Below, one piece after another: positions 56,470-64,000 of a stretch of DNA of 64,000 nt (position 1 is the stretch's first letter; every line of letters starts with the position of its first letter). This stretch comes from Henckelia pumila (taxonomy: Eukaryota > Streptophyta > Magnoliopsida > Lamiales > Gesneriaceae), in the NCBI RefSeq assembly GCF_033568475.1, contig NW_027331833.1, positions 2,728,001 to 2,792,000 of the forward strand, given 5' to 3'. Made by a program: the position numbers and the translations under genes. The notes beneath the pieces are model-generated. The model was not told the origin of the DNA and made no database searches. It worked only from the letters and a program-made list of their open reading frames with translations.

Positions 56470-59400
56470 TTTCCTCCCCTCTAAGGAATGATTTCGTCCT
56501 CGAAATCGCATCGCTTACTGCTGATTCTTGTAGGCTGTGTAGCTGACTGAAGTAATACTAACTTCAATTCTCTGAGCTATCGATATCTATTCTGATATCT
56601 TCTCTTCTATCATATCTTAATCTTCTTTCTGATTGTTTCTGCAATCATATCTATTCGCATTCACATATAATCACTGAGTCAACTTATATCTAAGTTGATC
56701 TTTCCTGTGATCTAACTCTGCATCAATTACTTTGTCTTGCTTACAATCTTATCAACTTCTGTTGCATCTGAATTGAATACACATACATGTTCTAGCTGAT
56801 ATTCTTCAGCCAATGCATATGGATAACAATTCATCTATCTGATACTTCATGCTTGAGTATTAATCAATAAGATAGATCAAATACTCATAGAAATCAATTC
56901 TGAAATTTCTTTCTAAATCTACTGATGCTCGATAAACATTTTCTGAATTGATCATTCTGCTCAGGCTTCAAATCTCTATATATGTTGCCCATTTTCTAGC
57001 TCAGTCACTGCTGTTCTATTTCTGTTCAAAACAATCTTCACATTCTCTATCATTTCTTGACTCATAGCTGGTCAAATAGCTGATAGTTCTGAAAGATCAT
57101 TTCTATAGAAAGACATTTCTGTGTTTCTGATCAATCAATCATCAAAATAATGTCTTTATAGCTATTCAAGAGCTCTTACAGGAATCATAGTAATCAAGTG
57201 GCAAATAATCAATCAATTAGTACCGAATCTAGTACTCTAGTTCTGAGCATATCCTCGGAAATCTGGATAATCACATCTGATAGTCCACTAATCAGAGAAT
57301 GATATACTGAAATCTCATACAACCCAACACTCAGAACATCTGACAATCACTGCCACAATCTAGAAAACCAATCTAAAGTCTCTATCTGGACAATAGATTT
57401 TACGCATTCCTGTAATCTGATCATCTTGCTAAATTCATAACCATTATCTTTTATGGTTGTATCATATCTAATACACCATATTCTTGAATCTGTCGAAATC
57501 GACTACAATCTAAATTTGCACAATCATGACGATTCAAGTGACTTTGAACTAAAGTTGTTTGTAAAGTTGATCTTCTTTCAACTTTTATGTAACTAATCTG
57601 TTACATAATTCACTTGAGTTCTTCTTTTCTGCTTCTTTTACTGGAATTCTAATATTGGTAACGTCAATTCTGTCATATCTGCTTTCATTTCTTTCACTAA
57701 TACTAATTCCCAAGTATTGACTACGTGTAAGTCATACATGTTTAGACAACTAAATGGATATTAAATCTGTTGTCATATGCATCTTTCAGAATCTGATATT
57801 CCATATCTAGAATATCTGGCATAATCAAATGATTATTCACCGCAAAAATTCATCTGTTCTGCTCTGCTGTCTTATCTCTTATCTTAATCTTGCATTTTCA
57901 ATCAATATTCTATTGATTGCTTTAAGATCAATGTTGTTTTTATCTTTCCAAACCAATAGAGTTTAGCTTGGATCGCAACAATTCTGATCTTTTAAGTATC
58001 TGTCAAGCACAAACTTACAACAAATACAGATCTATACCCAATAAATCCATCAATTAGCGAAAACCCATAAATCTTGCTGATGGTCTGAATCTGAATTTCT
58101 ATCAGTTACGAGCCAAAAACTTCAAAATATACTGAATAAACACATCAAATCATCAAGAATTCTCAAATTTCCAAAAAAAGGAACTCGCTCAAGGAAATGT
58201 CAGTCAAAATCAAATATTCTGAATGACAGCGAGTGAATCAAAGAAGACTCTAGCAAAATAAGAGTCGATCAATATCAATCGAGGTCAAATAACACAACCT
58301 CTGAATCGATATCGAGAAATTCAAGAATCATGATTTCTATGATGTAATAGCTTCAGCAAAATTGAAGATAAAGCTCAACTGTAACTAATTTTTCTGATTC
58401 TCTAATGATATGAGTTCATTTATTAATTCTGAGCTGACAATAGTCGAATATAATATTTTCGACATAACTTATCGTCATAGAATCATTTCTGTACTACATA
58501 ATTCTTTTCTACTCAATCTGCTAGCTGTTTCTGAAGTTCTTCAGATCAAGTAATGCTCTTCTATACAAGTTGTCATAATACTTTCGTACTAGACACCACT
58601 CTAAAAAGAATTGCATTCATGTCATCGAAAAGTCGAAATAGGCTTGAACTATTTCTGTACATTCTAACCACTGACATAGCTGTCAATTCTAAGTTAATGC
58701 TGTACTAGTTCAGTATATCGACTAGACTTTTACTGACATTCTTTCACGGTCATCGTGATATAATCAGTACCGAAATAACAAAATTTAATTTCTGAAACTC
58801 ATATCATACATTTCTATGCATTTCTATTGCTTTAGCATTGCACAAATTGCTAGCTTAATATCCCACATCTGATATCAGTACATTCTATCTTATTTCCTCA
58901 ATTCTGTATTTCATCGTTTATGACTAATCTTGCACATGCATTCCATCTACTTACAGACAAAATCTCAGCAAATACAATAAACAAAGGCTCATCAGATACA
59001 GATTATAGCATAACAAATCACTGATCTATGAATGTATGCTATATAATCAATATACAAGTGGTTAACTAGAATTAACTCACTTACCTGTAAGATTCTTATC
59101 TGATACAACTTGAGCCGCATTTTCTGTACTTGCTTATTGCCTAAGCAATTATCTGTCATTCAACTGTTCTCTTGATCTGTTTCAGCTAGGGGACTTATGC
59201 TTATAGTTATTCATTTGCTGACGTTGAGATTGAATCAATCTTTGCTAATGTTGCCACTATTTCTTGCTGTTCTTGCTGCATAGCTATACTGCTATGGAAT
59301 ATCTGGTGATGATCATAATTGTGAGGTGTGAATAAAAATTCAACTTTGCCTCGTACTACCGGTTCATGAGTTTGTTCTTTTCTGGCTTAAAATCAACTTG

Positions 59401-60183
59401 TACTTCTATTCTGCAAAAACTACTGTTCTATCGTCTATAGCATATACGGAAATAAACAATTCTGTTTACTTATCTGCTAAAAAAAATTTCAGTACTTTTG
59501 CTGGCTTCACCAACTTCTAGCTAAGTCCTGGAGTTGATATAAAATCAAGCTGATTCTATGTTCATCTGAATATGCTTCTCTTGAACAGCTGATCCAGCTC
59601 ATCAATTCAACCCCTTTCTAGACATAGCCTATGCTGTATCTTTCTGGTTGGTGATCAATAGCTTTGGAGTTGTTCAACTAACATACCCCTCAGTGTACTG
59701 AATTCAAATACTTACCTCAACATTGTTCTGTGCTATCTGCTATTTTGTTCTATCTGAGGTTCTTATGCTATCTGCACAATCTGTCTTATTCAAGAACAGA
59801 AGCAATATATATGGCAGAGATTATAAAATACAATTTCAGTATAACATACATATAATCTCATGCTTCTGACTAGAACACATACTTGCAAAATATCATGCCT
59901 TTTCAAATAATACATGCTTGCAACGAATTCATTTATGCTAATGAATTCAAGACATCAGGCATACATATCAGCATATAAGCATGTAATTCTTATCTCAATA
60001 AAGCAAGTCGTATTCAATCAAATAATCATAGTCGCATACAAAGAAGCAAAAACAAGTAAAGCATACTCATGCAATACTATAAATGCATGCGACTCAATCT
60101 ACCCCGCTCAACTTATATCTTAGTCCAAGACTTTATGCTCCAAGACTTTACTTTCCAAGACTTTATGCTCTGATACCACCTGT
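56470..60183 (-). other. E2 internal region with PPT and PBS, non-coding
   Basis: Minus-strand polypurine tract at 56482-56470 (reverse of TTTCCTCCCCTCT) and tRNA-Met primer-binding site at 60178-60167 (reverse GCTCTGATACCA). No ORF or retroviral motif in between; it mirrors E1 49641-53355. Confidence 0.88.
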
Positions 60184-62944
60184 TGTGGGGACCCGGGTTG
60201 CTAAACTCATCTTAGGGCAATTAACGATTAATAAACAATTAATCATAGCATAACAAAATATTCAAACCAAGAGCTAACAAATTTTTTTTAAAAAAAATGA
60301 GCCCCTCGCTCGATCGGTAAAACTTGCCCGATCGAGCGAGCCAAAATATTCTGCTCTCGGGTCTGAACAAAAATGGCCTCGCTCGATCAGTACATTTCTA
60401 CCGATCGAGCGAGCACAGGTTACAGCAACTTCTGCTGTCAAAAACTCCTGTCAAGCCTTGTACCAATTGAATATAAACATGCATATATGCTACAACAACA
60501 ACTACAAGCCATCTTATAAACTTATTACAAACTTATAAACATGTTTTAAAACTAATCTAGCATGTATCAATAACACAATAACAAGACTTGCTGCTAAACA
60601 CGTGTCCTCACTTGCTAAGACTCTTCTTGCTGCTATCCAAGCCAACTCTAGCTTGTTCATGCCCCCAACCTGATGCAATGCACACATACAAACAAAGCAA
60701 CAGCCGGATAGCTCCGGTGAGAATAAATCTCAGTATAAATAGCATGCATATACATCATTTAAACATATAACTAATTCACATCTTGAATTAACATAACATG
60801 CTAGCATTTATAAACGCATAATCTAAACCATAGAAGTCTCTAGGTTAATGCATAAATGCAATGCATGTGCCAAGGAATAGGTTAGCAAAGCTGATACTAA
60901 TAAAGCTTGGTTCTTTGGGATCCCGAGGAATAAAATAGCTCTCAAACTACCGACACGCCCATTCGAGGCAGCATCAAGTATTTTACTCCTCTGACTTTGG
61001 TGCAACTATAGCGAGTCTTCTGGCTCTGAACATAAATCCATATTCTGTGCCATGAGTCAAGCTGACTCTAGAAATAAATCTACATTCCATGCCACTCACT
61101 ACAGCTCTCCAAACGTCATCTGCACTCTAGGCGATGGCTGCCCTCTGTGCTATTAAGGCTGGAGTTCAAGATGAATGCAACATAAGCTGTATGCATTAAA
61201 AGCTAAAAAACACCTTGAACACTTGCTCAATAACAAACTAAGCAAAACAAAGCAGCTAATCACATAAAGATAGCCATAAATCTGCAAGCATCTCATAAAA
61301 CATGTAAAACATGTTCAATACAGCAAATAATACAAATCAGCTTACACAGGTAAACATTTACATAAATGTTCTGGGAAATTCAAGAAAATAGCTATCCTGA
61401 ATAATCTATCCCATTTATGTAAACGTAAACCATAACATATATAAAAACAGGCAAGTATGTGATTTTAGGCAACTCGATAAGCAAAACAATCTCGAGTTAT
61501 TCTGCCCATCTTATTAATGTCTATTCATACCTGCATTTCTGATTCAACTAGCTGACACTCTGTCCATTCTTGCTCAACTACAAGTTTTCCAAATCTGACA
61601 TTCAAATTCTGCTTATTTCAATCACAAGTTATCACACTTCTGCTCTTCTTTCCATCTTCAAGCACTTCAAGCCATTCAAACTCGAACTCGTCGATTCAAC
61701 TTCGATAAGCTTCAATTCAAATCTGAAATAATGTATAACATAGCTAAACATCAATTTCCAATATGAATCGATGTTTCTTTAAAGCTGATACATTTCAAAT
61801 CTGACTAATACAATCGGAATTCAAACCGACGTCGCAACTATTCGACTTCGATAATTCTTTCGATTCAAATATCATTCTAAACTCAATTGCATATTCAATT
61901 CATCCACTAAATACTTGAGGATGAGCTTTAGACATTGATAATACATATCAATTCAAAATCTTGAACCGGCGGCGTAACGATATGATTTTGGTCTATCCAA
62001 AAGCTTAAACATCATTTAGACAATCATATCAATCACATATCATCACCACTTCTAGCAGCAAATAACGTGAACATCATCCCCTAAAAATCAAAATTGCTAT
62101 AATTCTTTCAATATTCCAAAACATGTCCAAACGACGATCTTTTCTCGATCCGTCTTAGATATACTATCGTCGTATATGCTAGAACATGTTTATACAATAA
62201 AATATTAATTTTAACAACAATATAAAATTCAAACATGGTAGAACTTTATAAAACTTACGTCAAAACGTAGCACTCGGAGCTGTGATCGCAAATATATGCT
62301 TAATCGGAAATTCTACCGGGCGGATCAAAAGATATCGGAGTTTGAAAAGGCAAAAATGGCTTAACCCTTCTCTTTTCTTTTCTCACGGCCACTTTCTGAA
62401 CATTCTGATGAATTCCTGCTGATTACACGTTTTTATTCAGCCAAGTTGCAAGGAATTTGCAGTTTGGTCCCTGCACTTTGGCCTAATTGCAATTCAGTTC
62501 CCGGACAAGCGATTTAATTCAATTTTAATCCTAAATAATTTAAAAATATTAGAATTCAAGTCTAAACTCTAATTATTCTCAAATTAAATATTCTTGGATT
62601 AAAATTAAATCATTTTGGACATTATTGCATTTTAGTCCCTGAATTGCTCAATATTTGCAAATTGGCCCTTTCTCGGATTTTATCCTCAAACTTCATTCTT
62701 GATATTTATCATCTTGGAATTAACATCTTAAATTACATAAATATCAATTACAAATATTTTTAATCTTTTAATTGAAGAATTCCGGATAATAAACTTCTTA
62801 AAATCCGAAAATTCTCAAATTAAATATTTCTGACCCGAAATTGAAATTCCACATTTCTTAACTTTTTCAAATAAATATTTTCTCATATCCGGAATTTAAA
62901 TCTTAAATCCCGTCATTAAGAACTTAATATTTACGGGCCTTACA
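60184..62944 (-). repeat. E2 5' LTR
   Basis: Complete 2761-bp LTR. Its outer end CTTACA meets gypsy pol at TCAATACTG. Confidence 0.92.
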
Positions 62945-64000
62945 TCAATACTGTTCTCAAATGTTCAGAATGATCAATCAAATTCTTTGAATATATCAGA
63001 ATATCATCAATAAAGATAATCACAAAATCATCGAGATACTTTTGAAATACACGGTTCATCAAAGCCATAAACACAGCTGGAGCATTCGTCAAACCAAACG
63101 GCATAACTATAAACTCATAATGGCCATACCTGGTTCTGAACGCAGTCTTAGGAATATCATAATCCCTAACTCTCAGCTGATGGTATCCAGATCTCAGATC
63201 GATCTAGGAATACACAGAAGAACCCTGCAACTGATCAAATAAATCATCAATACGAGGCAAAGGGTATTTGTTCTTTACCGTAGCCTTGTTCAGTTGCCGG
63301 TAGTCAATACACAGTCTCATGGAACCGTCCTAACAAATAGTACTGGAGCTCCCCAAGGAGAAACACTGGGTCGAATGTATCCCTTGGCCAGTAAATCTTC
63401 TAACTGTTCCTTCAATTCTTTCAGTTCAACTGGTGCCATTCGATAAGGTGCTTTTGAAATCGGTGCAGTTCCTGGCATCAGTTCTATGCTGAAATCAATC
63501 TCTCGATACGGAGGTAATCCTGGAATCTCATCAGGAAAAACGTCCGCAAACTCACTAACCACTGGCAAATCAGCCAGGTTCGGGCTAGTTTTCAACACAT
63601 CAACTGCATAAACAAGAAATCCCTCTGCTCCTTTCTGCAAAAGTCGGGTCATAGATAATACAGAAATAAGAGGAATCTTGGCACGTGAACCCTTACCATA
63701 GAACTTCCATTCTCCAGCCATTTCAGGTCTAAATCTCACTATATTCTGGAAACAGTCTATGGTAGCTCTGTACTTATTCAGCATATCAATCCCAATAATA
63801 CAGTCGAAATCAGACATAACAAGTACGAAGCAATCTATCTCAATTTCATTACCCTCATACTGTAGTAAACAATTCTTAACTATCTGAATCGAGATAAGAC
63901 CCCTCCCCAAAGGAGAAGAAACAGATACTACAACAGGTAATGTTTCAACAGGCAAAGCATGCAATGCAACAAATTTGGCAGATATAAACGTATGGGATGC
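62945..64000 (-). pseudogene. gypsy pol, N-terminal part (protease and reverse transcriptase), continues past the window
   Basis: The minus-strand frame 63964-63317 gives the retropepsin-like end (DFDCIIGIDMLNKYRATIDC) and the RT start (VVSEFADVFPDEIPGLPP, APYRMAPVELKELKEQL, KGYIRPSVSPWGAPVLFV). A small deletion near 63325-63335 shifts the frame. RT then continues ([44 protein letters not shown]) with a TAG at 63204-63206. The catalytic YxDD-type motif reads FIDD. RT carries on without loss at 46893 beyond the nested insert. Together with the stop at 46619 the element is dead. Confidence 0.92.

Larger units (their letters stand above)
53709..62944 (-). mobile_element. non-autonomous long-LTR retrotransposon E2 (minus orientation, complete)
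   Basis: Both LTRs are complete at 2761 bp (53709-56469 and 60184-62944), with plus-strand borders TGTGGGGACC and GGGCCTTACA, separated by 3714 bp of internal sequence. Primer-binding site and polypurine tract are in place. By eye the two LTRs differ at roughly twenty sites, so insertion was recent. It is the same family as E1 but inverted, directly abutting it. No coding capacity. Confidence 0.9.

Overview
This is a stretch of an AT-rich flowering-plant (eudicot) nuclear genome. The genes have spliced exons with plant-type introns, and the families are plant ones: a CYP72-clan P450 cluster, a GOLVEN/RGF peptide precursor, an oligopeptidase-B-like protease and a FAR1/MULE relic. Several repeats remind me of asterid (Lamiales) genomes, but that is memory of repeat families and weak evidence for a lineage.

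Left part (1-15.1 kb). A probable last exon of a gene cut by the window edge (1-141) is followed by a four-exon gene for a secreted RGF/GLV/CLEL peptide precursor (2287-3723). Next comes a graveyard of mobile DNA: a solo Ty1/copia LTR with a perfect 5-bp target duplication (3971-4948), a decayed Ty3/gypsy gag-only element with an antisense ORF (about 5113-8560), a three-copy diverged repeat family (about 11.08-14.76 kb) with a second solo LTR inside one copy (11443-12379), and a Helitron-like 3' end (15048-15074).

Central gene island (15.3-40.7 kb). An 11-exon S9 prolyl-oligopeptidase-family gene (15338-21650, +) converges on an intact CYP72-clan P450 (22204-24287, -). Two more intact paralogues with the same five-exon structure follow, one inverted (31100-33365, +) and one in the first orientation (38404-40626, -). 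The two copies carry traces of the oligopeptidase 3' end, so the unit that was duplicated included the junction between the two genes. Between the second and third P450 lies an HSP70 gene without the C-terminal EEVD tail (34559-36903, -); a 1.2-kb inverted-repeat element sits just upstream of its start codon and ends exactly where the third P450 duplication block begins. Smaller insertions (hAT-like elements with 8-bp duplications, a mini-Helitron, a LINE tail, a FAR1/MULE pseudogene) fill the gaps.

Right part (41-64 kb). An hAT deletion derivative (40993-41957) precedes the 3' LTR (42361-44534) and decayed pol of a Ty3/gypsy chromovirus on the minus strand. That pol is split by a 16-kb insert (46894-62944) made of two copies of one non-autonomous long-LTR element (LTR 2761 bp, internal 3.7 kb, no coding capacity) arranged as a giant inverted repeat. 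The interrupted pol resumes at 62945 and runs off the window. All three LTR families with GC-rich islands here (copia solo LTR, gypsy LTR, non-autonomous LTR) carry clusters of short GC-rich hairpins, which no standard annotation explains.
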